Below are positions 12,346-22,789 of a stretch of 64,000 nucleotides of DNA, in pieces (position 1 is the stretch's first letter; each line of letters starts with the position of its first letter). This stretch comes from Tretioscincus oriximinensis (taxonomy: Eukaryota > Chordata > Lepidosauria > Squamata > Gymnophthalmidae), in NCBI GenBank assembly GCA_022410635.1, contig JAJVDF010000466.1, positions 967,183-1,031,182 on the forward strand. The letters run 5' to 3'. Below the pieces are notes generated by a model. It was not told where the DNA came from, did not search any database, and was given only the letters and a program-made list of their open reading frames with translations. A program made the position numbers and the translations under genes.

Positions 12346-12680
12346 GTACTTCTGTGGCATTTTAGAAGGAGAAATGACTGCACAGGAAAATATTTTCTTC
12401 CTGCAGACGTTCTTGTGCCTGTTTATCTGCAAATCTGTGAAGTTCCTTTTACCAAAATATTTATTGAATTTATTAATGATCAAGGAGCTCACTCTATAAA
12501 CTTCCTGTAGAATGATAACAGGTATTCTTAATTCGTGCTTTTTGTTCATAGTACATAGAACATAGTACCCATTCATGTTTCCAAATTTGTGATTTTACTT
12601 GTTAATTGTTTTTTTAAAAAAGGTATAAATGTGCATTGGTATTTGCATGCTGATCCTATCTTTAAATTTTTATTTTTAAG
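12346..12680 (+). other. TUBGCP3: TUBGCP3 intron, 335 bp
   Basis: A short phase-0 intron from GTACTT to TTTTTAAG. I see no repeat or RNA gene in it. Confidence 0.9.
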
Positions 12681-12797
12681 GGTGAATGGGGATTGAACGC
12701 TTCAGAAGAGGAAGTAGAGACTAAAAGGATTAAAGAATTTCAGGATTTGGTCCCAAAAATGTGTTCCCAACTGCGACTACTCACTCACTTTTACCAG
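12681..12797 (+). CDS. TUBGCP3: TUBGCP3 exon
   Basis: The 39 codons read [20 protein letters not shown] and [19 protein letters not shown]. The second half is strongly conserved GCP3 sequence; the acidic first half is a variable linker. Acceptor TTTTTAAG, donor GTATTT, both phase 0. Confidence 0.96.
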
Positions 12798-13327
12798 GTA
12801 TTTTTTTGTCTTGGGAGGGTGTGTGTGTATTAGCATGACAGTAATGTCTACATGAGTAGAATCAATCTCAGTTTATGTAATGTGGGCTTGGTCAGGCTAA
12901 TTTATGACTTGGAACAAGACACTAACAGCAGGTGGTGTTATTTTATGATGCCATTGTGTAATTTGTGGGAAAGTGATGTTTATCCTAATCGACACAGTAT
13001 CGTGGTTGCCTTAGTCATAAAAAGGTCTTCATCAATCACGCTACTGTACCATTCGTCTTCGCTGTTATCATTGAAACCAGACTGTTATCAATCTACATGA
13101 GGTATCTTGCTGAATATGTATCTTCTTGGCCACCTTGGCTCTAAGGTCCTGTCCAAACATCAAGCAGGGAAAGGGAACGGCTTCCTAGTTATTTTTACAC
13201 AAACTGCGTATTGCCAAGCTGATCCGAAGAAGGATAGTTAAAGGACAACCTGAAAAGTAGGATATTATTTGCAACCCTGCAGGTATTTGTGAGACTAATG
13301 GATGGCTAACTTCTTCTCTTTCTCCAG
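12798..13327 (+). other. TUBGCP3: TUBGCP3 last intron, 530 bp
   Basis: The last intron, from GTATTT to TTTCTCCAG. I recognise no repeat or other element. Confidence 0.9.
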
Positions 13328-13486
13328 GGCATTGTGCAACAATTCTTGGTGTTACTGACCACTAGTTCTGACGAAAGCCTCCGATTTCTGAGCTTTCGGC
13401 TGGATTTCAATGAACATTATAAGGCCAGGGAACCTAGGCTGAGGGTGTCGATGGGCACAAGAGGGCGACGTAACTCACATATGTAA
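13328..13486 (+). CDS. TUBGCP3: TUBGCP3 terminal coding exon with stop
   Basis: The 52 codons read [20 protein letters not shown], then [19 protein letters not shown] and [13 protein letters not shown], followed by TAA at 13484-13486. [14 protein letters not shown] is the hallmark end of the GCP C-terminal domain, and the basic GTRGRR tail is typical of GCP3. With the upstream exons it gives the last 257 residues, a little over a quarter of the usual length of about 900 residues. The frame is intact across all six exons, so the gene looks functional. Confidence 0.97.
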   Translation, partial: GIVQQFLVLLTTSSDESLRFLSFRLDFNEHYKAREPRLRVSMGTRGRRNSHM

Positions 13487-13726
13487 ACCTCTCTGCAACG
13501 AATGTAAGCAGGATCACTGAAGCGTTGTAACTGTTGCTGGACGTGGCAGCCAAGCTCCGCCGTACTAAAACCAAATGGCATGCAGTAGGTGTTTGTCATG
13601 ATTGCAAGCAACCTGTTTTCGGTCATGTGATTGTGCAGCACTAGCGCAAAAAGCTGTCAGGCTTATTTATCAATGTTGGTATTACTAAATGGGTTTATAC
13701 TGTTACACTTTTCTTTTAAGTCCATT

Positions 13727-13754
13727 AATAAATCACTATGTCAGTGTGGGTTTT
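13727..13754 (+). terminator. TUBGCP3: proximal TUBGCP3 poly(A) signal
   Basis: AATAAA at 13727-13732 is followed within 10-20 bases by a GT-rich element, TGTCAGTGTGGGTTTT (13739-13754). That is the standard layout of a strong cleavage and polyadenylation site. It would give a 3' UTR of about 250 bases. Confidence 0.6.
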
Positions 13755-13810
13755 AAAGCGCACTGCTATCATTTATGGTCATTGTCTGCCCTGATTCTCA
13801 ATCCAGATTA

Positions 13811-13910
13811 TATCCTGGAATAGGAACCTGCCATCTACATGCTAGCGCAGATTACAGCAGGTTCGCTGTAGTATACATTGATATGTAGATGGCACGTTCC
13901 TATTCTGGAA
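13811..13910. mobile_element. foldback MITE-like element
   Basis: A 30-base left arm ending in GCCATCTACAT (13811-13840) matches the reverse complement of 13883-13910 with few mismatches. Between them is a 42-base loop. It may be a non-autonomous DNA transposon. Confidence 0.6.
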
Positions 13911-14500
13911 TAAAGTTTCGTGTGGAAAGCTTAGTGTGGTGAATGTTTTGCCTTTCGGAACCATTTTATCCACTAGAAGAAAACATTGTTCTCTTTAAGA
14001 ATACACAGAATTATAATTTTTTGTTTCAGTTTTGAAACCACTTTTGTTTAGTGCCTGCCAGTTTAGCATCTGATGAGAAAATCTCTGACTTCTTCCTTTT
14101 TCAGTGTTGTGATGTACTTGACTGCGTGGAAAAAATCAGTCACTTAAAATTACACACATTAATGTTTTCACCATTTTCAAAAACAATGATTTATTTTTTC
14201 AGAAAATTTTTAACTGCCATAAAGAAACAAATATTAGCGAATAATCAGCATAGTACACAACACATAGTACACTGTTAAGACCTCAGTGCTCAGTAATGAT
14301 ACTTGTAAATACTGAATAGATGTGAATGATGTATTTTGTGTTCAGATCTGATGTATTAGAAATTAATTTGGATATTGAAGACTACTTATTCCTCTTTCCT
14401 TGCCTATTTTTCCATTGTAAATATTTATATATTGCTGTCCAAATGTTAAGGGAAAAACATTTTTGTAAAAAAAAAAAAGTCACTATATATCAAGTCATTC

Positions 14501-14551
14501 AATAAATTCAATTTATTTGTTATATTCACAGGTAAAAGCTTAGAAAATAAA
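14501..14551 (+). terminator. TUBGCP3: distal TUBGCP3 poly(A) signals
   Basis: AATAAA at 14501-14506 is followed by a T-rich stretch (TTTATTTGTTATATT), and a second hexamer lies at 14546-14551. If used, the 3' UTR is about 1 kb. Confidence 0.45.
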
Positions 14552-14630
14552 CACAATTATCTTTCAAATTTTCCCGGTTTCTTCTGATAAAGTGCCTGGC
14601 CTTAATAAAGTAGATCATATAATAAATAAT

Positions 14631-15350
14631 GGCGTTAGTTTTGAATGATGAGGTCATTTTTTCTGTTACCCTTGTTTACATTGTAAAGCATTTTTCGCAC
14701 TTTCCTTGGATACTTCTTCCTTCTGTGTTCATATGTGAAGATGGACAAAACTGACTGGAATTCTAGGAACTATCAATTTCCTAGCTGGAAATTCTCTCAG
14801 TTTGTATGGATTCCAATCCATGCAATCCACACTGATTCTGATTCCTTATCAAGTACTCTATTTTTAATAATCCTTATATATAAAAGGAAAACGAGCTGCC
14901 AGTTCGTGACATTATTTTGCATAAGGACAGACACATAAGTTCATGTGTCGTGGCTNCTGCCTGAAAGGCTACCAGCCAGGAACAGTGGGATGTGTGTGAA
15001 GGTGGCACTGTTAGGCCTCACTTTCTCCCCATCCCCTTGGGCTTCGGGTCTCACTTGGAGCTCCAAGGGCTTCAGGCCACGACAATCATGATGGCAGCGG
15101 CAGCAACCATCAGAAAGGCAACAGCTGCTGCTGCCTCCCCACTGGGTTGCCGAACATGGTCTGACAAAACGCAGCCCCTGTGACTGCCTCCGCTATTCCT
15201 CCCTGCCTGCCCGGGANGGAGAGGGGGAGGCAGGCACAGGCCGCCAGCCCGATCAGCGCACCCAAGCTGGGGACTTCTCNGTCTGCCCCCTCAGTTCCAG
15301 ACAAGGCCCAATCCTCTGTTCGGCCTTTAGTTGGACGTAGTAATCCAGCA
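14631..15350. other. intergenic; GC-rich patch
   Basis: Downstream of the last poly(A) candidates there is no gene. From about 14950 to 15350 the sequence becomes GC-rich, with GCAGCGG-type runs and several n bases. It may be the upstream part of the LINE whose C-terminal end follows, but I cannot show this. Confidence 0.4.
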
Positions 15351-15698
15351 CAGAGCATGNGCCTGGTCTGGAACTCCTCAAAGCACAGAAAATCATTCAC
15401 CCTTGCCAGATTTAATGTCCTACCATTTGCGCTGCTAAATGGCAGATATGAGGATATACCCTACAACAAAAGAATCTGCCCTTGTGNATCCAATGAAGTT
15501 NAGATTGTAACTCATATTCTCCTTCATTGTGGGATGTACCTAGAACTCAGGAGGGAAATAATTAACCGCATAATTCTTCCCTCTTCAGGAAGAAATGATG
15601 ACCAGAACCTGAAAATATTAGTGGAGGACACAAACAATTCAATCACTGCTGTAGTGGCCAAGTACTGTCTCCTGGCAATGAAGATTAGAGAAAAATAA
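15351..15698 (+). mobile_element. non-LTR retrotransposon ORF, C-terminal remnant
   Basis: An open frame reads SFTLARFNVLPFALLNGRYE, then DIPYNKRICPC and VTHILLHCGMYLELRREI, and stops at 15698. The CPC...H-x4-C zinc-knuckle layout and the ending (VVAKYCLLAMKIREK) resemble C-termini of reptile LINE polyproteins. The apparent start at 15180 is not trusted. The exact clade is uncertain; a host gene is unlikely because the frame has no upstream exons. Confidence 0.6.
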
Positions 15699-15814
15699 TA
15701 ATTTAAATTTCAATTTTGCCATATTGTGGAAGTTCCTAAAGTTGATGTTTATCTTTTATATGTTCAGTTGAATGGTACTGAAGTGTTGGTCAATGACCGT
15801 AATAAATTATTCAT

Positions 15815-16478
15815 TCATCTTTATAAATCTGGTGAGGCCACATTTGGAATACTATGTTCAATTTTGGTCACCACAACTCTAGAGGGATATTTTGGAACTG
15901 GAGAAGGTGCAGATAAGGGCAACAAGAATGATCAACGGTCTGGAACACCTCCCTTAAGAAGACAGGCTGCAACATTTGGGCCTCTTCAGCCTCGAAAGGC
16001 AACATTTGAAAAGCGATCTGATTGAAGTGTACAAAATCATGCACGGGATGGATANGGTGAATAGAGAAAAAATGTTTTCTCTATCACACAACACAAGGAC
16101 CAGAGGGCACTCCTTAAAACTGTTGGTTAGAAAAGTGAGAACAGACAAAGGAAAGTATTTTTTTCACCCAGAGGGTCATCAGCCTGTGGAATTTACTTCT
16201 TGAAGAGGTAGTAGTAGCTAACAGCTTGGATAGTTTCAAGACAGGACTAGACAGGTTTATGGACACCAAGGGTATAAATGGATACTAGGATGGATGTCTG
16301 GATGCTGCCTCCAGGATGGAGCAACAGGCAGGTCTCCTGAAATACCATTTGCAGGGAGTCATGAACAGGTGCATATTTTGCTTTCCTCTGTTCGGACTGC
16401 CCAGGTGCATCTGGTGGGCCTCTGTGAGACACAGAATGCTGGACTAGATGGGCTCTTCTTATGTTCTTATGTTCTTAA
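15815..16478 (+). mobile_element. CR1/L3-type LINE, 3' end
   Basis: Decayed reverse-transcriptase C-terminal coding sequence is followed by the family's 3' UTR. Recognisable pieces are LRR..ATFGPLQPRKATFEK, DLIEVYKIMHGMD and VRTDKGKYFFHPEGHQPVEF. It ends in the terminal repeat TTATGTTCTTATGTTCTT. Other copies of the same family lie at 29218 (+), 37887 (-), 41582 (-) and 62497 (-). Confidence 0.85.
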
Positions 16479-16628
16479 CCCAGTACAGAATTATGTATGT
16501 GGTTACAAACCCGACTCCTTGTGCCTTCTTCGCTTTGTGGTTGCCTTGTGTGGAGTGTACCTTGTGACAAAAAGAGACAAAAGAATGGAATGAGATGTAC
16601 TGCCAGAGTGGAAATGCAGAGGGTGTAC

Positions 16629-16629
16629 T

Positions 16630-16669
<40 letters not shown>

Positions 16670-16910
16670 TTGTTGTACCCCACCGGAAGGTCTCAGGGCA
16701 GCCAACAGTAAAACATCAATATAAAATTAAAACAGCATAAAACAATACCTAAAAGTAGGGACAGAGATGACATTTTGTTCAGCAAAAGACCAGGTAAAAA
16801 GAGGTGCGTCTTCAAAGCTCTTCTAAATGTTGACACACCTTGAGGTGGAGACTATTCCAAAGATGGGGGGCAACCACCGAGGAAGCCCTACCTACTAGTC
16901 ACTAATCTTA
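16629..16910 (-). mobile_element. L2-type LINE 3' end
   Basis: It begins with a (TTTA)n run that is an inverted AAAT tail. CCGGAAGGTCTCAGGGC and 3' LINE coding or UTR sequence (GACTATTCCAAAGATGGGG, GAGGAAGCCCTACCTACTAG) follow. Orientation is opposite to TUBGCP3. Confidence 0.7.
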
Positions 16911-17268
16911 CATCCATTAGATACAGTACTGCTTTTCTGCTTTTTTTCAACTAACCCCAGTTTACAGCTGGAGATACCTGGTTAATATGCAGTGTTTGAA
17001 CTGAAGACCAGCTTTCCGTGTCAATAAGGAAGACTCTTTGTGTGTGAGGGTATGTATATTTTGGTACATATAAAAAATACATACNTATACATGATACAAG
17101 AAACATGTGCTCAGGTTGTTCACTCCACACCAAGCAAAATCTGCAACATTTTTCTACTTGCACATATGGCAACACATTTGCTCCCCTCCTCAAGGAGTAC
17201 TCATGGAAAAGAAAGACATGGAAATGGAAACGCTTGTCTTATACATTCATTATCCCTACAAGTGAATA

Positions 17269-17549
17269 CAGTGATACCTCGGTTCTCGAACGCCTTGACT
17301 TTCGACCAAATCNGTATTCGACCAGGAGATTCGAGAAACTTTTGTCTTGGAATCCGAACAAATATTTGGAACTCGAACTTCCTTCGGCGTTCATTCGGCC
17401 CAGCGCGCCTTGCTTGCNTCATCAGTGTGCGTTCATTCGGCCCAGCGTGCCTTGCTTGCGTCATCAGTGTGAGTGCTTCGGTTCTCGAACAATTTGGTTC
17501 TCGACCGTCCTCCTGGAACGAATTATGTTCGAGAACTGAGGTATCACTG
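17269..17549. mobile_element. Tigger-type (Tc1/mariner) non-autonomous element
   Basis: Terminal inverted repeats CAGTGATACCTCGGTTCTCG and CAGTGATACCTCAGTTCTCG (on the opposite strand) bound a 281-bp element, directly flanked by TA at 17267-17268 and 17550-17551. The CAG..ATACCTCG start resembles Tigger-class ends. Inside is a 42-bp tandem duplication (17388-17429 and 17430-17471) carrying TTCATTCGGCCCAGCG and CTTGCTTGC. It is rich in TCGAAC motifs and CpG compared with its surroundings, suggesting a recent arrival. Confidence 0.85.
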
Positions 17550-17899
17550 TATATGTTTCAGCACAATGAAACCAGACAGAGGAGAAGCACATACTCCTTT
17601 TGGGAGGAAAGGGGAAACAGAATTGTGGAAGCCATTTTGCATCCTGAAGTAGTTTGAAACATAATTTCATCTCTCTGTGCACATGGCAGAGAAGAAGAGG
17701 AAGGTAAAAAAAAATCTACTATGGATGACCTTTTTTGCACTAGACCATTTTGCACTCAAATCTCTTTCTGGAACAGAATGAATCCTAACACTTAAGTGGC
17801 CACTGACAAATATTAGGAGAATATTTGTCAGTGTGTATATGTGTGCACACCTGGTACCTGTTTTTTTACAGTATATTTTAGAACACAAAAACATAAGAG

Positions 17900-18075
17900 T
17901 AGGCTGACCAGATGACCCCTTTTTNGGGGGGGCTGAAAACCCGGTTTTGGGATGCCTCTGTTTTTACTGAGAAAAAGCTTTTCAAAAAAGTTTTTTTTTC
18001 AAATTTATTTTTGTTTTTTTCTGTTTTCTTAGAAAAAACAGGGAGGCACCCCCAAAATGGGTGACCTTTCCTTTT
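17900..18075. mobile_element. hAT-like foldback element (short form), decayed
   Basis: The left end TAGGCTGACCAGATGACCCC and the inner motifs GAAAACCCGG and GGGAGGCACCCC match the copies at 26343, 31664 and 42444. The right terminal repeat is lost after GGGTGACC, so the exact end is uncertain. Confidence 0.7.
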
Positions 18076-18286
18076 GTAGAATTTTAGATTAAAAAAAGGA
18101 AATAAAAATGCAAATGATTAGTACAAAGAACTCATCATTCAATTTCTTCCCCCTTGCAATTATCATTATCCATTCAATCATAATGTCTCAGTTGTGTTCA
18201 AAATAAACCTTTACTAGTTTTTCAAAGACTTGTTGAAAAAGTCTTTGATATTTTCTTTACACCCACCACTACAGCAGTATATAATA

Positions 18287-18530
18287 ATCCTTGTAATGAA
18301 ATCACCTAATTGGAGCAAGGCTCCTTTAAATTTTCCAAGCCTAACGGCTAAGTCTTGGGGGCGGGGCTTNGGATATAAAAGGGGGAAGTGCGAGGGAGAG
18401 GAGGTAGTATTGTTGGAAGGAGAAGACTTTATTAATTGGGCATACAAAGCAAAGGGGCTCATTCTGGTATGATTTTCACTCCTTAGCATTAATTTCTTCC
18501 TGAGGGAAGTGGCGGCAGCCTACCTGAGGG
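18287..18530 (+). promoter_or_regulatory. Sp1/TATA core promoter, probable LTR
   Basis: A perfect GC box GGGGCGGGGC (18357-18366) lies 8 bases before TATAAAA (18374-18380), with purine-rich sequence where a start site would fall about 30 bases later. The preceding TGTAATGAAATCACC and following AAGTGGCGGCAGCC suggest an LTR of a Ty3/gypsy-type element whose interior has been lost. I could not find the other LTR, so a solo or partial LTR is inference. No downstream open frame supports a host gene. Confidence 0.4.
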
Positions 18531-18774
18531 ATAAACCCTATCTACAGAACGGTTCATTTTATTTATCCCATCTTTCCTATCCTATCTACATACAAGCAAA
18601 GTAATAAAATCCAAGTGCCTGTTTGATAATAAAAGACCATCTACCAATATTAATAAGGGGGGAGGACTGTGTTACCAAAACTATATTGAAGAAATAAACA
18701 TATAAAAGTACACACACAGTCTTAGCCCCCGCTCGGTTTCGTTACAGTCCCTCCAACTATTAATGATTAGAGTC

Positions 18775-19885
18775 ACGGCATCAGCTCCATTCCTATTAAC
18801 AAGATACAAAAGTCACCAAGTATGATTCTTACATTATTACTTTCTTACATTATTACTTTCTTACATTATTACTTTCTTACATTATTACTTTCAACCTTAC
18901 AACATCTACTTACTCCTCCTCCTCCTCCTTCTTCTCCTCCTTCTTCTCCTTCTTCTTCTTTTTTTCTTCTTTTTTTCTTCTTCTTTTCTTCTTCTTCTCT
19001 TCTTCTTCTTCTTCGTCTTCTTCTTCGTCTTCGTCTTCTTCGTCTTCTTCGTCTTCTTCGTCTTCTTCGTCTTCGTCTTCGTCTTCTTCAAGAAGGGCAT
19101 GTCATCAGAATCACCATTAGTGCTGCAATAAAGGTGCCCCAAACCCTTAGGGTTATTTTCCATCACTGGTCTTTACGGTTAGTGCTTTAGCAAAGTTTTA
19201 AAATGTCAGAGTTCCCAACCCATTCCTCAAGGCAAGCCTGCAGTACCACTAAATGTTTCAGGATTATGGGATGGCAGTACAGTAAGTCCATGACTTAAGC
19301 AAATTTGGTTTACACGATTTGAATATAACAATTTACTGAGACCTTGTTTTGATAGTAAACCTTCCTGTTCCACATTAATGCATTTCCCATCACCCAGAAG
19401 AAGGGGTCAGAGGGAAGGTTTCACCTTAACATGATTTCGAGTTAAAATAGGACTCTGATGTATTTTATTTTTGTTCCCATTTGCCAATCTCTCTTCTGAT
19501 CAGTCTCCAACCAGGTTTTCCTCCATTCTGTAACAATTTTCCTCTACTGCCTTTTTAAAAAAACTAGAGCCAGAAAAGAGAGCCAGGCAGAATGACAGGA
19601 GTGGAGGAAGAAGAAAATGTATTTCCCCAAATCCAATTTCCCTGTGTTCATTTCTTATCCAATCTGCCTTGAGCATTAGAGACATTTCCTCTTCCTGAAA
19701 CCAGTTGGGATCCTATTTAATGTTGAGGATTGAGGCACTTAGGAGCTCTGTNCCCATTCCTCAAGGGCTATATGTGCTGACTTTACTGCACACCCAGGCC
19801 TGAGTCTGCCGCAGAGCCAAGAGTCTCCAGCTTGATCTTGGATTTGGGGGTGCTGCCAATACTTACTTGGCGTCAGACTCAGGCT
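18775..19885. repeat. 1.1-kb duplicated segment, copy A
   Basis: This segment matches 30700-31891 in the same orientation over essentially its whole length. Copy A has four 16-bp CTTACATTATTACTTT units (18828-18891) where copy B has one, and a 180-bp CTT/CTC/CGT expansion where copy B has about 20 bp. It lacks an internal stretch of about 90 bp seen in copy B (30912-31006). On the - strand both copies share a short open stretch NGDSDDMPF followed by Lys codons, after a splice-acceptor-like TTGCAG. I cannot identify a parent gene. Confidence 0.85.
18912..19092. repeat. (CTT/CTC/CGT) low-complexity array
   Basis: A pyrimidine-rich tract with interspersed CGTCTT units. It explains the long Lys/Thr- or Arg-rich frames on both strands. 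It has expanded only in duplication copy A. Confidence 0.95.
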
Positions 19886-21320
19886 ACAGAAGCCCAAAGA
19901 AATCAGCACATTCAAAAGCTGAGCATCTATTCCATGGAATCTGACAGGCAGGAACAGTACACACAAAACCCGGCAGCCCTTAAGCCTTTGAATAGAGCAG
20001 CCGCATTGCTCTGGCATCCAAAGTCCAGCATTTACACGGGGGTTTGTAGCTTTTACTTCATGAAAAAAAAACCCCACTAATGCCATTAAAAATCTCAATT
20101 TTCACTCGCTGCTGACTACAAAGATGAAATGTTTCTGCTCTGGCTAAATCATCTTAATCCACACACTCGAGGCTTAACTAGGGTGTGGACATGGTTGTCT
20201 CTTGCTGTTTATTAGTTTCCAGAACATCCCATATTTGGGTTGGGTTTGGGTTTCTTTGCTTTCTACAGGCTGCACAAAATTCTGCNGGTCGATAAAACTG
20301 CACGAAGCACAGAGATTTCCTCTTCCATTGTAGATCTCCACCCAGGNTCCTCTTTTTTGTGTGATAAACTCTGAAGCCAAAGCTCTGCAGCTGATTGACA
20401 GAATTAGATGGAATAAATAAAGCAGAACCTCTTTTTGTAGCTGCTGTCAGTTTTGAATAACATGTTTTTACTTTATTAAGGGTTTAAACTGCGGCTTAAG
20501 GAGCTCAACGACAGCAGCCACAGCAGCCAACAACAAAATCTGCCCTGTTAATTTTGTAATTGAGGTCTAGGCAAACAAATTGCTACAGCCACAGAAAAAA
20601 TGTTTGCCCTCTTTCAGCTGAACACACACAAAATGCATTTTAGCAGAATAAACCCAACTGAAAGGCACAAATCAAGTGTTTAAAAATAGAATGGGGATAG
20701 CAGTAGTTTGCTAAGTCAATAAACACAGGACAACGGCGCTGAAATTACAACCCTGGTGCATTAGGTAATACTTGCTTCTGCTAAACTGCAGCACATTATC
20801 GGGAGATGAGGAAGGGAAGACAAGCTGTTTAACAAGCATAAACCTATCTTAGTCTCATCAATGGGTTGTTTGGGTTTTAAAAGTCCATTTTCTTCACTTT
20901 CTAATGCTGTGAAAAGCAGCAAATAGGAACAGTTCCATATGTTGTTGATTTTTAGGTGATATTTTATTTTGTATCTTGACTCATTATAGTTGCATTCAAA
21001 TGTCACCTACTTAGTNCATATTTGGTTATCAGTTATAATAAAAAGCTGCCTAGTGGTCATAAACTGAACCAATCAGCAATGAGGGAAATATAAAACCCAC
21101 CTCCCTGAATAGCGGCTCGGTCCATCACCTGCCAGAGGAGCTCTGTTCAAAGTGGAGGTGGGCATGTCGGAGNGATCAGCACAGTGGAAGGTTGCTGGTG
21201 ATCCCTCTGAAACCCAAACATCTGCCTGCCCACATCCCTCTCGCCAACCACTATACGCTTTTGCCCCACTGTACTGCACAGTGGCAGCAGACGTCACTCA
21301 TTACGGAATAAAGCATGGCT
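19886..21320. other. unique sequence, possible conserved element
   Basis: No repeat is recognised. The part at 20100-20760 is of even composition and has no TE hallmark. It includes TTTATTAAGGGTTTAAACTG and GGCTTAAGGAGCTC, and looks like the unique blocks often conserved near developmental genes. This is inference from appearance only. Confidence 0.3.
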
Positions 21321-21321
21321 A

Positions 21322-21715
21322 TTCTAGAATGAAGAAGAAGAAAGAAGAAGAAGAAGAAGAGACAATAACAACAGGGTTTTTATACCTTGCTTTTCTATCC
21401 AAAGGGACTCAAAGAGGCTTACACGCTATTTTTCCCACCCATAGTCTTACATTTTATTTTCTTGTTAGTGCTCACTTTCAGGCAGCTAGGTTGGCTGAAG
21501 CTAAGGCCAGTAGAGGGCATTCTCCATGGCATGCTTTATTTGAGAGTTTCAAAATACAGTTAAATAAGTTGGCATTGACTGGATGCAGGCTCAAAAACCA
21601 CCCAACTTTAATGTAAGCCTTTGGGCAAAAATACCCTTGTAAGCCACTTTGAGTCCCTGTGAAAGGTGAGAAAAGTGGGGTATAAGAACCCAGTTCTTTT
21701 TCTTCTTCTTATGAC
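21322..21715. mobile_element. two SINE tails in inverted orientation
   Basis: The left part is a - strand tail: (GAA)n, then GGGTTTTTATACCTTGC and GGGACTCAAAGAGGCTTACA. The right part is a + strand tail: GTAAGCCACTTTGAGTCCC, then GGGGTATAAGAACCCAGTTC and (CTT)n. Both belong to the tRNA-SINE family. The heads are lost between them. Confidence 0.6.
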
Positions 21716-22715
21716 TGACTTGAATGACGTCTGGGCCAGTGGCTGCACAAATCTAGTTCTTTTGTATGAACACCAAGAATGACTATGTTTGAGTTTTAAA
21801 CATAGCCTTGTCTTTTATTTATTTATTTTTAAAAATGTACTAAAAACTTATAAAACATAGGGCATATGAGGAGTGGCTGTAATTCAGTGGCACAGCAAAT
21901 AAGCTGNTAATGCAAGTCACTGCATCTCTGCCAATCAAATGGCATTAAAGTGTCCATGCAGTCAACCAAAAGGCCACAACAAACCACAGCAACAATAGGG
22001 CATAGGGACAGTTGTCAGTCTGGTCCTTCTGAGCCTGCTTTTTGATATGAAAAATCTGATTGAGGATTATTATCACAGGTAGCTATTTGTATTATTGTAT
22101 TTGCTTACTTGGGATAATAGTAGATTTCAGGGGTTGGTTTGTGGCCGGCTCATTTTGAATACGTACAGTATAACTTGCTGGAGCAGAGACTGTCAGAATC
22201 TCTTTTTTTCCATGGGAATAGTTTACATTTAGCAGCATCCAACAAAACTAAAATGGTTCAGGGCACCATAACACCAATAGTACCCCCCAAAATGTTGTTC
22301 AATGGGTTTGTTGTGAGGAAAAATATATACACAATGCACACATCTCAAAAATAACAGCTTCTTGCCTTGTGACAGAATCAGAAACACTGAAATTCTGCTC
22401 CTGCATAGCCCCAAAGCACATCAAAAGATAAGAAAACCCCTTCAGTACGCACAAATCCTTAGTTTCCTCTGGACTGCAGGTGCGATGCCTTTGTAGCTCT
22501 AATTAATCCCTTCCACTTTCAGGGTTCAAGGTAAGGGTTATGATCTGGCAAAAAAGGATGAGTCATCAGGAGTGTTTACTCTCCATAATGGGAGAATAAT
22601 CATTCCAAGAGAATATTCCAAACAGCATTTCTAAATTGTTACCGACAAAGTCACCATGGTAATCGTTGTGTTTTTGCAACACTAGTAAAATGCACATTTA
22701 TGATGGAAAAAGATG
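21716..22715. other. intergenic, nothing recognised
   Basis: I see no gene and no confident repeat here. A weak SINE-like piece (CAGTGGCACAGC) lies near 21888. Confidence 0.5.
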
Positions 22716-22789
22716 CTGCTCAAAACAATTAAGGGAACACTTTAACATAACATGTTACGTTAAAGTGTTCCCTTAATTGTTTTGAGCAG
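22716..22789. mobile_element. near-perfect 37-bp inverted repeat (mariner-like ends)
   Basis: CTGCTCAAAACAATTAAGGG starts one arm, and its reverse complement ends the other; 36 of 37 paired positions match, with centre CATG. TA follows the right end, and TG (a likely mutated TA) precedes the left. It looks like two terminal inverted repeats of a Tc1/mariner-type element with the interior deleted. Confidence 0.75.

Larger units (their letters stand above)
13487..14630 (+). other. TUBGCP3: TUBGCP3 3' UTR region
   Basis: Sequence after the stop codon contains several AATAAA hexamers (13727, 14501, 14546, 14604, 14621), so the 3' end cannot be fixed by eye. A foldback element lies at 13811-13910, and would be inside the UTR only if a distal poly(A) site is used. 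The outer limit is a guess. Confidence 0.55.

Noticed and set aside
15180..15698. 172-codon frame as a host gene
   Set aside because: The C-terminal part has a LINE-type zinc knuckle, and the N-terminal part is low-complexity GC-rich sequence with n bases; no exon structure.
18822..19190. Leu/Arg-rich and Lys/Thr-rich frames on both strands
   Set aside because: They come from the CTT/CGT low-complexity tract.
22716..22789. microRNA precursor from the 37-bp hairpin
   Set aside because: The arms pair almost perfectly to the ends, as in transposon terminal repeats, and there is no loop typical of a pre-miRNA.
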